Below, piece after piece: positions 34,111-42,703 of a DNA stretch of 64,000 bases (positions are counted from its first letter, which is position 1; each line of letters begins with the position of its first letter). The notes beneath the pieces were generated by a model, which searched no databases, was not told where the DNA came from, and saw nothing but the letters and a program-made list of their open reading frames with translations. The stretch spans positions 108,883 to 172,882 of the forward strand of contig DFBJ01000006.1 of NCBI GenBank assembly GCA_002366565.1, written 5' to 3'. A program made the translations under genes and the position numbers. The DNA is from Bacteriovoracaceae bacterium UBA3083. GTDB lineage: Bacteria; Bdellovibrionota; Bacteriovoracia; Bacteriovoracales; Bacteriovoracaceae.

Positions 34111-37100
34111 GTGTCTGATAATAAACCTTTTAAGCAATCAGGTAATGACCTCGTTGAACTTTTAGATAAAAGAATTGTTTTCATGGATGGTGCTATGGGA
34201 ACAATGATTCAACAATATAAGCTTCAAGAAGAAGACTTTAGAGCGGATCGCTTCACAGATCATCCTTCTCCTCTAAAGGGAAATAACGACCTACTCTCAC
34301 TTACTCGTCCAGACGTAATTGAAGAAGTTCACTATAAATATCTAAAGGCCGGTTCAGATATAATTGAAACAAATACATTCAGTGCAACGAGAATCGGACA
34401 AGCTGATTATAATTTAGAAGACTATGCTTATGAAATAAATGTTGAGTCAGCTAAAATTGCAAAGAAGGCCTGTGAAAAAATGATGAAGGAAGATCCTTCA
34501 AGAAAGTGTTTTGTAGCAGGAGCGCTTGGGCCAACAAATAAAACAGCCTCAATGTCTCCAGATGTAAACAATCCTGCCTATAGAGCAGTAACATTTGATG
34601 AACTTGTAGAGAATTACTACCAGCAAGCAAAAGGTCTCTTAGAAGGTGGAGCTGATATCCTACTTCCAGAGACGACATTTGATACTTTAAATATAAAGTG
34701 TGCCATATTTGCAATTAATAAATTATTCGATGAACTAGACTATAGAGTCCCAGTTATGCTTTCAGTTACAATTACTGATGCTTCGGGAAGAACACTATCA
34801 GGCCAAACGATTGAGGCCTTTTGGAATTCTGTTCGTCATGCAAATCCAATAAGTGTGGGAATCAATTGTGCCCTTGGTGCAAAAGAGATGAGACCTTATA
34901 TGGACAGGCTATCTCAAATAGCTGATTGCTATACAAGTTGTTATCCAAACGCAGGTCTTCCTAATCCTTTAAGTGATACAGGGTATGATGAACTCCCAGT
35001 GGATACGGCAACATTTCTAGAAGATTATGCTGACTCAGGTTTTCTAAACCTTGTTGGTGGATGTTGTGGAACAACACCAGATCATATTAAAGCGATAAGA
35101 GATCAACTTGAAGACAAATCACCAAGAGTAAGACCTACTCTTAAAGAAGTTATGAACCTTTCAGGGCTTGAACCTTTATTTATAGATAGAGAAGATGAGA
35201 ATCGTCCTTTCTATATGGTTGGTGAAAGAACAAATGTGACGGGTTCTCCACGTTTTGCAAAATTAATTAAAAATGGAGACTTTGACACCGCTCTTGAAGT
35301 TGCAAGACAGCAAGTTGAAAACGGTGCCAATATAATTGATATAAACTTTGATGAAGGCCTCCTTGATTCAAAGGCCTGTATGATTAAGTTTATGAACTTA
35401 GTCGCTTCAGAGCCTGAGATATGTAAAATTCCAATAATGATTGATAGCTCTAAATGGGAAGTCATTGAAGAGGGATTAAAGTGTATGCAAGGAAAAGGGA
35501 TTGTAAATTCAATCTCTTTAAAAGAAGGCGAAGAAAAGTTTATTGAACACGCTAGACTTATTAAATCTTACGGTGCAGCGACAGTCGTTATGGCATTTGA
35601 TGAGAAAGGCCAGGCGGCGGACAAGGCTGACAAGGTTAGAATTTGTCAAAGGGCCTATAAGATTCTTACAGAAGTTGTAGACTTTGATCCTAGAGATATT
35701 ATTTTTGATCCAAATATACTTACTGTGGCCACAGGAATTGAAGAGCATAATAATTACGCTGTAGATTTCATAGAGGCAGTAAAAGAAATTAAGGCCACTT
35801 GTCCAGGGGTACTAACTAGTGGTGGAGTTTCCAATGTTTCATTCTCTTTTAGAGGGAATAACGTTGTAAGAGAAGCAATCCACTCATCATTTCTATACCA
35901 TGCCATTAAAGCTGGTCTTGATATGGGGATAGTGAACGCTGGAATGCTTGGAGTTTATGAAGATATAGAGCCTACTCTACTAAAGCTGGTTGAAGATGTT
36001 CTTTTAAATAGATCTCCTGAAGCGACTGAGAAATTAGTTGATCATGCTGAGAAGATTAAAGGAACTGGAAAGAAAAAAGACGTAAAAGATGATAAGTGGA
36101 GACATGGAACTCTTCAAGAGAGAATGACTCACGCCCTTGTAAAAGGAATCTCTACTCATATTGAAGAAGACACAGAAGAAGCAAGAGCTGAACTTGGAGC
36201 CCCTCTAAATGTAATTGAAGGCCCTTTAATGGAAGGGATGAAAGTTGTTGGAGAGCTTTTTGGATCAGGAAAAATGTTTCTTCCTCAAGTTGTAAAGTCA
36301 GCTCGAGTGATGAAGGCCGCGGTTGCTTACCTAGAGCCATTCATGGAAGAAGAAAGAAGAAATAATAAGAATGCCAGAAAGCAAGGCGTCTTTGTAATCG
36401 CTACAGTAAAGGGAGATGTTCACGATATTGGAAAGAATATTGTCTCTGTTGTTCTAGCTTGTAATGGATACGAAGTTATAGACCTTGGTGTAATGGTTAG
36501 TTGTGAAGATATTATAAAGAAAGCAAAAGAACATGACGCCAGTATTATTGGAATGAGTGGTCTTATTACTCCTTCTCTTGATGAGATGATTCATAATGTA
36601 AAAGAATTTGAAAGACTTGGTTTCACATGCCCAGTAATGATTGGTGGAGCAACAACAAGTAAAGCTCACAATGCTATTAAAATTGCTCCTCACTACTCTG
36701 GAGCAGTTGCCCAAGTTGGGGACGCTTCACTAGTAGTCGAGATTTGTTCAAAACTTTTAAATCCAGACACTGTTGATCAATACACAAAAGATTTAAAAGA
36801 ACATCAAGCAAAACTTAAAGAGAGATTTGAACTTGGTAAAGCAGATAAAACAAAACTAATAGATATTAAACAATCTAGAGAGTGGAAATTTGTTTGTGAC
36901 TGGGAAAAACAAGAGATTGCTACTCCTTCTTTTACAGGAATAAAGAAATACGAAGACATTACTCTAGAGGAATTAGTTCCCTACATTGATTGGTCTCCTC
37001 TATTTTGGACATGGCAACTAAAAGGTACTTATCCAAAGATTTTAAATAATGACAAATATGGAGAGCAAGCAACTGCTCTATTTAAAGATGCAAAAGATAT

Positions 37101-37833
37101 TTTAAATAAAGTGATTGCTGAAAAGAAGTTTTCTCCAAAGGCCATTGTGTCTATTCATAAGGCCAATGCTATCGGTGACGATGTAGAAGTTTATGATAAT
37201 AATGGAAAAGTTCTAGAAACATTTCACTATCTAAGACAACAAAAAGAAAAATCTGAACATAATCCACATCTATGTCTTTCGGACTTTATAGCTCCAAAAG
37301 AATCTAATAGAGTTGATTACCTAGGAAACTTTGTTGTGACTATGGGTTATGAGGTTGAAGAGTTTGCTAAAATTTATCAAGACCGAGGCGATGACTATAA
37401 TTCAATTATGGTTAAAGCAATTGGTGATAGACTAGCAGAAGCGATGGCCGAATATATGCACAAAGTAATCCGTGATGAATTTGGATTTGGAAAAGACGAA
37501 AACTTCACAAACGAAGATCTAATTAAAGAGAAGTATAGAAGTATTAGACCTGCGCCAGGATATCCTTCTTGCCCAGATCATACTGAAAAGCCATTAATGT
37601 GGAATCTACTAAATGTTGAAGAAGAGATTGGAGTAAGCCTAACAGAGAATTGTGCTATGAATCCTCCCTCTTCTGTTTCAGGGCAGTACTTCTGTCACCC
37701 AGATTCAAAGTACTTCACTCTAGGCCCAATTGCTAAGGATCAAGTATTAGAATACTCACAACGAAAAGATATGGAAGTTTCAAAAGTTGAAAGATGGCTG
37801 GCTCCAAATTTAGGTTACACTCCAGAGGATTAG
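34111..37833 (+). CDS. metH: Cobalamin-dependent methionine synthase
   Basis: The 1240-residue protein has all four modules. The homocysteine domain (about 1-340) starts FMDGAMGTMIQ and has the zinc cysteines in GINCALG and GGCCGTTP. A pterin-binding domain begins at GERTNVTGSP (about 370). The B12 domain has the cap and the cobalt ligand H771 in DVHDIGKN, with later GMSGLITPS. The C-terminal activation domain carries RPAPGYPSCPDHTE, so it can be reductively reactivated with SAM. GTG is the start, with AGGAG five bases before it. It makes methionine from homocysteine and methyl-THF, and the cofactor could be imported by the Btu system at 53-58 kb. Confidence 0.96.
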   Translation: MSDNKPFKQSGNDLVELLDKRIVFMDGAMGTMIQQYKLQEEDFRADRFTDHPSPLKGNNDLLSLTRPDVIEEVHYKYLKAGSDIIETNTFSATRIGQADYNLEDYAYEINVESAKIAKKACEKMMKEDPSRKCFVAGALGPTNKTASMSPDVNNPAYRAVTFDELVENYYQQAKGLLEGGADILLPETTFDTLNIKCAIFAINKLFDELDYRVPVMLSVTITDASGRTLSGQTIEAFWNSVRHANPISVGINCALGAKEMRPYMDRLSQIADCYTSCYPNAGLPNPLSDTGYDELPVDTATFLEDYADSGFLNLVGGCCGTTPDHIKAIRDQLEDKSPRVRPTLKEVMNLSGLEPLFIDREDENRPFYMVGERTNVTGSPRFAKLIKNGDFDTALEVARQQVENGANIIDINFDEGLLDSKACMIKFMNLVASEPEICKIPIMIDSSKWEVIEEGLKCMQGKGIVNSISLKEGEEKFIEHARLIKSYGAATVVMAFDEKGQAADKADKVRICQRAYKILTEVVDFDPRDIIFDPNILTVATGIEEHNNYAVDFIEAVKEIKATCPGVLTSGGVSNVSFSFRGNNVVREAIHSSFLYHAIKAGLDMGIVNAGMLGVYEDIEPTLLKLVEDVLLNRSPEATEKLVDHAEKIKGTGKKKDVKDDKWRHGTLQERMTHALVKGISTHIEEDTEEARAELGAPLNVIEGPLMEGMKVVGELFGSGKMFLPQVVKSARVMKAAVAYLEPFMEEERRNNKNARKQGVFVIATVKGDVHDIGKNIVSVVLACNGYEVIDLGVMVSCEDIIKKAKEHDASIIGMSGLITPSLDEMIHNVKEFERLGFTCPVMIGGATTSKAHNAIKIAPHYSGAVAQVGDASLVVEICSKLLNPDTVDQYTKDLKEHQAKLKERFELGKADKTKLIDIKQSREWKFVCDWEKQEIATPSFTGIKKYEDITLEELVPYIDWSPLFWTWQLKGTYPKILNNDKYGEQATALFKDAKDILNKVIAEKKFSPKAIVSIHKANAIGDDVEVYDNNGKVLETFHYLRQQKEKSEHNPHLCLSDFIAPKESNRVDYLGNFVVTMGYEVEEFAKIYQDRGDDYNSIMVKAIGDRLAEAMAEYMHKVIRDEFGFGKDENFTNEDLIKEKYRSIRPAPGYPSCPDHTEKPLMWNLLNVEEEIGVSLTENCAMNPPSSVSGQYFCHPDSKYFTLGPIAKDQVLEYSQRKDMEVSKVERWLAPNLGYTPED

Positions 37834-38282
37834 TGAAAAAAGTGTTAGAAGCTGTTATTAATTCAAAGGACTCAGAAAAAGATCTATGGTCCAAGAGCAT
37901 AGAGAGTGCGAGAAATATTATTCATACAAGAGATATGAGTGATGATGAACTCATAAAGATTGCAATGAATAGTAATAACGCCATTTCTTTTAATGTCGTT
38001 ATTAAGCTTATCTATAAATTTACTAGAAGTAACCCAAATGGACACAAGGGAGTTGAGTGTTTCTTCAACTCTGTAGATGAATCTCCCTACTCTCTTAGTC
38101 AGTGGATTGAAGCAGTAGAATATTTTTCAAATTGGTTAGATACCAATCAAAGAACTACTCCCTGGCCTACACTACTTGGATACCTAAGCTGTTGCTCAGA
38201 GTCTCCAGAGAACAAGAATATTAAACATAATCTAAAGTCTCTTTTAAAAGACATGCTAGAAGTCTATGGTTATGAAGGCTAA
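37833..38282 (+). CDS. Uncharacterised small protein coupled to metH
   Basis: GTG at 37833 overlaps the metH stop by one base (TAGTG), with AGAGG four bases upstream, giving 149 residues beginning VKKVLEAVINSKDSEKDLW. It is acidic, soluble and helical-looking, with Trp residues (LWSKS, SQWIEAVEYFSNWL, TTPWPTLLGYL) and a CC pair near the end. I do not recognise a family. A longer frame reading back to 37794 lies within metH and is not favoured. It sits between metH and a MetE-like gene that overlaps it by 17 bases, so it is probably connected to methionine synthesis. That connection is inference. Confidence 0.75.
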   Translation: MKKVLEAVINSKDSEKDLWSKSIESARNIIHTRDMSDDELIKIAMNSNNAISFNVVIKLIYKFTRSNPNGHKGVECFFNSVDESPYSLSQWIEAVEYFSNWLDTNQRTTPWPTLLGYLSCCSESPENKNIKHNLKSLLKDMLEVYGYEG

Positions 38283-38916
38283 TCTTCTCCCAATTACAGG
38301 AGTAGGAAGTCTTCCCTTTGAAAGTATTGAAGAGGCGATAAAGTATTCTCTAAGATTTGATATTCCCTTTCTACCAGAGCTCACAAAGTTAGAAGATTCG
38401 ACAAAGATCTCTGATATTAGTGAATTCTTATGTTATTCCAAATTTATTAAAGAAGTAGAGGGACGTACACCTTTTAAGACTCAATCCTTTCAAGATATAA
38501 ATCCTAATATAAGGCCCAATCAAATTCACTTCATTGATGATCCTGCAAAGGCCTTCAATATAGCTAAAAAGAATTTTGGGCTTCACTGCTGTAATAATAT
38601 CACTCTAAAAGAAATAGATAATTTATCTATTACTCACCTCTCTTTTGATGCTCAATTAATCAGTCGACCCGAAGAATTTCTTGTGAGATTAATAGATAGA
38701 GGTATTACGCCAGTTGTTGGAATAGTTAGTACCGATGGTGGAAGTTTTCGCCTTAGTAGTAATTATAATGAATGGAAACCACTACTAAGGAAATATATTA
38801 TGGATTGCTGGATCTCTCCAGCATGTGGGCTATCAGGTTTTTCAGTTCAAGAAGTAGAAGAAATACTCTCTCTTTTAAAAGAAGTTCAAAGAGAGATCAT
38901 CATCTCACACTCCTAA
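38266..38916 (+). CDS. Short MetE/UROD-like protein
   Basis: The 216 residues start with ITGVGSLPF (10-18), the typical start of cobalamin-independent methionine synthase C-terminal-domain relatives. H107 and C109 in LHCCNN, and C187 in SPACGLSG, match the His-x-Cys and CG zinc-ligand motifs of MetE. The MetE glutamate ligand may be replaced by D128 (SFDAQ). Core MetE proteins have about 340 residues, so this is a much reduced barrel. It is the last gene of the metF-metH unit; a second ATG at 38272 is an alternative start. Homocysteine or zinc handling is possible, and activity cannot be judged. Confidence 0.7.
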   Translation: MVMKANLLPITGVGSLPFESIEEAIKYSLRFDIPFLPELTKLEDSTKISDISEFLCYSKFIKEVEGRTPFKTQSFQDINPNIRPNQIHFIDDPAKAFNIAKKNFGLHCCNNITLKEIDNLSITHLSFDAQLISRPEEFLVRLIDRGITPVVGIVSTDGGSFRLSSNYNEWKPLLRKYIMDCWISPACGLSGFSVQEVEEILSLLKEVQREIIISHS

Positions 38917-39386
38917 GAAACTCTATTCTTTAGAATATCTCCGTAACCAGAATAACCCCAATAAACGACTTTCATATCTTTTACATCTTTATTTACACCT
39001 GAATTCTTTTGTAGATCAACGATAAGCTTTTCAACGCGACCCAACTCAATCTTTAAGAGCTTTTCTTCAAATTCACTTAAGTAGATCTTTCTTAAATTTA
39101 CAATAGCTCCCTTGTTCATAAGATCTACACTAGAGCTCAACATTTCTTTGATCTCCATTTTTACATTTTCAATCTTACTAACTTCTTGAAGCCACTTTGG
39201 ATTAGTCTCTCTATCTAATGTGTACTTACTATTCTTATATTGAATAATATTAAGTAAGAGAAAGTCTGGAATAATATTATTAACAATGGACTTTGAAAGC
39301 CCAGTTGATTTAATTATTTTATCAATAGAGTCTGCCTTATTTGCAATTGCCTCTAAAACAATTCTCTGTGAAAGTAGTAAATCCAT
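38913..39386 (-). CDS. Winged-helix-like DNA-binding protein, uncharacterised
   Basis: The 157-residue protein starts with a helix-turn-helix-like pattern LEAIANKADSIDKIIKSTGL then SKSIVNNIIPDFLLL and a wing-like IQYKNSKYTL, suggesting a MarR/IclR-type N-terminal domain. Residues 70-130 form an amphipathic helical region and the end KVVYWGYSGYG is unusual. GGAG precedes the ATG. It follows another small HTH gene by 11 bases and meets the MetE-like gene tail to tail with a shared CTAA. Regulation of a neighbouring unit is possible; no target is visible. Confidence 0.55.
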   Translation of the reverse strand: MDLLLSQRIVLEAIANKADSIDKIIKSTGLSKSIVNNIIPDFLLLNIIQYKNSKYTLDRETNPKWLQEVSKIENVKMEIKEMLSSSVDLMNKGAIVNLRKIYLSEFEEKLLKIELGRVEKLIVDLQKNSGVNKDVKDMKVVYWGYSGYGDILKNRVS

Positions 39387-39397
39387 ATTTATTCTCC

Positions 39398-39736
39398 CTA
39401 TGCTGCTGTTGAGTATTCTTTTGTTATTTTCTGTAATTTCTTTTGTCTAACTCTCCTGCTCATCTGTTTTGAAAGCTCTGAAATCTCATAGGAGTTCAAA
39501 TGTTGCTCACACTCAACAGCAAGCTCTTCAAGACTATTTTCAACCATATTTAGAGCTCTGATTCTCTGCTTTAGAACTAGATATTCAGACAGACGCATAT
39601 CAACTCCATTAATAAGCCTAAAGAGTCTAGTTTTTTGAATTTTAGAATCCTTTGCTAGATTCACGATTGTAGGCCTCTCAAATAGAGACATATACTCACA
39701 TAGCGTATGTCTTTGTATTTCTTCATAATCATTCAT
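39398..39736 (-). CDS. Small helix-turn-helix protein
   Basis: The 112-residue protein contains IVNLAKDSKIQKTRLFRLIN (residues about 24-43), a clear HTH-like pattern (A-x-x-S-x-x-x-x-x-R-L-x-R-L-x-N), followed by EYLVLKQRIRAL and a basic C-terminus rich in Arg and Lys (SRRVRQKKLQK). GGGGAGAG precedes the ATG. It precedes the winged-helix-like gene by 11 bases, so the two are cotranscribed. DNA binding is inferred from the HTH pattern and charge. Confidence 0.6.
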   Translation of the reverse strand: MNDYEEIQRHTLCEYMSLFERPTIVNLAKDSKIQKTRLFRLINGVDMRLSEYLVLKQRIRALNMVENSLEELAVECEQHLNSYEISELSKQMSRRVRQKKLQKITKEYSTAA

Positions 39737-39863
39737 TTTCTCTCCCCGATAAAATCTTCTCCCCCCTTAAAGCAAGTCTTGGGCCAACTTTTGTATTTGC
39801 TAAAGTGCCGAATTTTCAATAACCTTTAAACTAATGTTCTAATTTAGAAACACTAGGTTCCAA

Positions 39864-40634
39864 ATGTTAAAAGTCGCGAGTACAAATATTCGATTTGATA
39901 ATCCAGCAGATAAACCCAATGATTGGTCTGGAAGAAAAGAATTACTTACAAGTCTTATCAATAACTTCTCTCCAGATATAATCGGAACACAAGAAGGAAG
40001 AGAGCCCCAGCTCAAAGACCTAGAAAGTCTACTCCCTTCACATAAGCTTATAGATTTAAATAGAGAATGGATTGATGAGAGAATGTATCCATGTATCTAT
40101 ATCAATCCTAAAACAATTGATGTCATTGATAGCGGAGATATTTGGCTAAGTGAAACACCTTACTCAGCCGGATCAAAATCATTTGAATCTGCTTTCCCAA
40201 GACTTTGCACATGGATTCAAGCGCGAATCATTGAAACGGGCAAAGATATATTCTATGTAAATACTCATCTTGATCACGTACTTGGGGAAACTAGAAAACA
40301 ACAAATCCAAGTTCTTATCAATGAAATTAAAAAGAAGAACACTCTAGACTTGCCAGTAGTCTTAACTGGAGACTTTAACGAATCTCCAAGTGAGAGTGTA
40401 CGAGAAGTTATAGAAAAGAACTGGGGAGAACTCTACGACCCTTGGCAATTTCTAAAAAGAGAAGAAGAAACGAGTTTTCATAAGTTTGATGGAAAAAATA
40501 TTGATGGAAGTCGTATTGACTGGATCCTAGTAGATAAATGCTTTCAAGTAAGTTCTATTCAAATAGTAAAAGATCATGAGGGAGAGATTTATCCCTCAGA
40601 TCATTACCCAGTATTTGCAAGCTTTACTTACTAA
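39864..40634 (+). CDS. Endonuclease/exonuclease/phosphatase (EEP) family hydrolase
   Basis: The 256 residues carry the EEP hallmarks: STNIRFDNP near residue 6 (metal Asn), IIGTQEGREPQL with the metal glutamate, VNTHLDHV (the THLD motif), VVLTGDFNESP (GDFN), RIDWILV and a final SDHYPVFASF with the catalytic His. It is a Mg-dependent phosphodiesterase, closer in layout to the cytosolic secreted-type EEP proteins than to ExoIII. No signal peptide is visible. It overlaps the phosphatidylserine decarboxylase gene tail to tail by 11 bases. Substrate unknown. Confidence 0.85.
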   Translation: MLKVASTNIRFDNPADKPNDWSGRKELLTSLINNFSPDIIGTQEGREPQLKDLESLLPSHKLIDLNREWIDERMYPCIYINPKTIDVIDSGDIWLSETPYSAGSKSFESAFPRLCTWIQARIIETGKDIFYVNTHLDHVLGETRKQQIQVLINEIKKKNTLDLPVVLTGDFNESPSESVREVIEKNWGELYDPWQFLKREEETSFHKFDGKNIDGSRIDWILVDKCFQVSSIQIVKDHEGEIYPSDHYPVFASFTY

Positions 40635-41544
40635 CACCAACTTCATCACCAAGTTGAATATATGTCTCCATACCTTTTGATGTGTAGTTAATTATATCTT
40701 CACTTGGTGACCACTTACCTTTTTCACCTATAACGATGACTGTTGATCCACCAAAGAGAAAGTATCCCTTCTCTTCACCACGCTTAAATGTTGTAAGATC
40801 AGTACTCTGAACAATCTTTCCAACACAAATAGCGCCGACTTCAACATAGGCCAATTTACCAAAGTTTTCAGTCTCCATAATTGTGACTTCTCTCACATTG
40901 GTAGAGAATATATCTTGTTTTTCTCTAAGTGCAATTGGATTCACTGAGTGGTATAGACCGCCAACTTTATAATGATCTAATACCTCTCCTGAATCAGGAA
41001 AGTGGTATCTATGATAATCAACAGGACAAAGTCTTGCTAAAAGTAGAGGTCCATCTTTAAATGTATCTTCCCACTTTGAGTTTGCTAGTAGCTCCTTAGC
41101 ATTTAAAAACTTCCCCTTAACAGGAATCAGCTTATCATCAGTAATACTTTCATAACCGTAGTATCTCGCCTCACTAAAGGCAGGCATTCTACTCTTTTCA
41201 GAGATGATTTTTCTAGCACCTTTTTTAAATGCTCTAATAAAGAAAGCATTAAAGCTTGAATATGGGTCGAGCTCACTTCTTCCCTCTTCAGCAACAAAAT
41301 CAGACATATTGATATCAAAGTTCTTTATAAAGCCTGGAACTTTAAATCTACTAATGGCCAAACTCTGCAATTCTCCATAAATAACACTAATAGGAGCTTT
41401 TACAAGAAGTCCTGATAAAAATCGACCTAGAGCGGATTGATAGAGCCATTTTACCCCTCCATCACCGTAGACTTTCTCTACTTCTACGTTCTGAGTTCCT
41501 CTATTAAAGTATTGAATTTCCAAGACTTTTCTCCAAGTTGACAT
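40624..41544 (-). CDS. psd: Phosphatidylserine decarboxylase proenzyme
   Basis: The 306-residue protein has the self-cleaving motif FGGSTVI, with S267 the residue that becomes the pyruvoyl cofactor after cleavage before it. It also has YSSFNAFFIRAFK near residue 97, LCPVDYHRYHFP with the catalytic acid/base region, and VNPIALRE. It makes phosphatidylethanolamine at the inner membrane. The length fits the typical 280-310 residue class. It points away from the htrA-like gene and converges on the EEP gene. Confidence 0.94.
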   Translation of the reverse strand: MSTWRKVLEIQYFNRGTQNVEVEKVYGDGGVKWLYQSALGRFLSGLLVKAPISVIYGELQSLAISRFKVPGFIKNFDINMSDFVAEEGRSELDPYSSFNAFFIRAFKKGARKIISEKSRMPAFSEARYYGYESITDDKLIPVKGKFLNAKELLANSKWEDTFKDGPLLLARLCPVDYHRYHFPDSGEVLDHYKVGGLYHSVNPIALREKQDIFSTNVREVTIMETENFGKLAYVEVGAICVGKIVQSTDLTTFKRGEEKGYFLFGGSTVIVIGEKGKWSPSEDIINYTSKGMETYIQLGDEVGVSK

Positions 41545-41641
41545 TTTTTTTACGCAAAGCTTTCTTGCTGTTAGAATTGAAATTCATTATATCTATATAA
41601 AGGAAGTCGAGCAACTAAAGTAAAAGACATGGAGTATAATT

Positions 41642-42703
41642 TTGAAAACTATTAATGCCGTTATTTTCATTTTATTTTTATCACTTTCGCACACTCTATA
41701 CGCTTCAGAAACGAGCCTTCTGCTTGAAGACGAAAAAAATACTGTTTCTGTTTTTGAAAACACAGTAAAAAGTGTTGTTAACGTCACCAATATTAAAAAG
41801 GCCAGAAGAAGCTACTTCGATTACGACGCCACAGATATACCTGTCGGAGCTGGAACAGGCTTTGTCTGGGATAAGTCAGGGCATATTATTACAAACTTTC
41901 ATGTAATTGAGGGAGGCGATAGCTTTCTCATTACTTTCCATGGAGACAAGAAGCAATACAAGGCAGAGCTTGTAGGAAAAGTGAGCAACAAAGATGTCGC
42001 AGTATTAAAACTTATTGAAAGACCTAAGAATCTCTACCCTATAAAAGTAGGTGAATCAAAGATATTAAAAGTGGGACAAAAGACAATGGCAATTGGAAAC
42101 CCATTTGGACTTGATCACACTATAACGAGCGGAATTATCTCGGCCCTTGAAAGAAAGATCATGGGGATTGGGAATGTTAAAATCTACGGGATGATTCAAA
42201 CTGATGCCTCAATTAACCCGGGTAACTCTGGTGGACCTCTTCTAAATTCCAGAGGAGAGCTCATTGGTATGAACACAGTCATCTATAGTAAATCTGGATC
42301 AAGTGCAGGAATTGGATTTGCTGTGCCTGTTGCAATTATTAAAAGAGTCGTCCCCGACTTAATAAAGAATGGAAAAGTTACTCGTCCAGGAATTGGTATT
42401 GGCCCTGCGAGTGAATACCAGAAATCAAGGCTTGGTATCAAAAAAGGAATTGTCGTCATCTATGTTGATCCTAACGGCGGAGCTGGAAAAGCTGGAATCC
42501 AAGGATTTACAAGAGATCAATACGGACGACACTACTCTGGAGATATTATTCTCTCAATTGATAAGAAGAATGTAGATACTATTGATGATATCTACCATGT
42601 ACTAGAGAAGTATAATGTTGGTGATATTGTTAAGGCCGAAGTTCTAAGAAATGGGAAAATTATAATAAAAGAAATTAAGTTAATCCCAATCAAAGATGAC
42701 TAA
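41642..42703 (+). CDS. HtrA/Deg-type periplasmic serine protease with one PDZ domain
   Basis: TTG at 41642 has GGAG seven bases before it and opens a signal peptide (KTINAVIFILFLSLSHTLYA). The trypsin-like domain has the triad H87 in TNFHVIEG, D118 in NKDVAVLKL and S196 in NPGNSGGPL. A single PDZ domain follows from about residue 245 to 345 (GIVVIYVDPNGGAGKAGI, SIDKK). DegS and HhoB have one PDZ, while DegP has two. It should degrade or process misfolded envelope proteins. It shares a CTAA with the large secreted-protein gene facing it. Confidence 0.9.
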   Translation: MKTINAVIFILFLSLSHTLYASETSLLLEDEKNTVSVFENTVKSVVNVTNIKKARRSYFDYDATDIPVGAGTGFVWDKSGHIITNFHVIEGGDSFLITFHGDKKQYKAELVGKVSNKDVAVLKLIERPKNLYPIKVGESKILKVGQKTMAIGNPFGLDHTITSGIISALERKIMGIGNVKIYGMIQTDASINPGNSGGPLLNSRGELIGMNTVIYSKSGSSAGIGFAVPVAIIKRVVPDLIKNGKVTRPGIGIGPASEYQKSRLGIKKGIVVIYVDPNGGAGKAGIQGFTRDQYGRHYSGDIILSIDKKNVDTIDDIYHVLEKYNVGDIVKAEVLRNGKIIIKEIKLIPIKDD

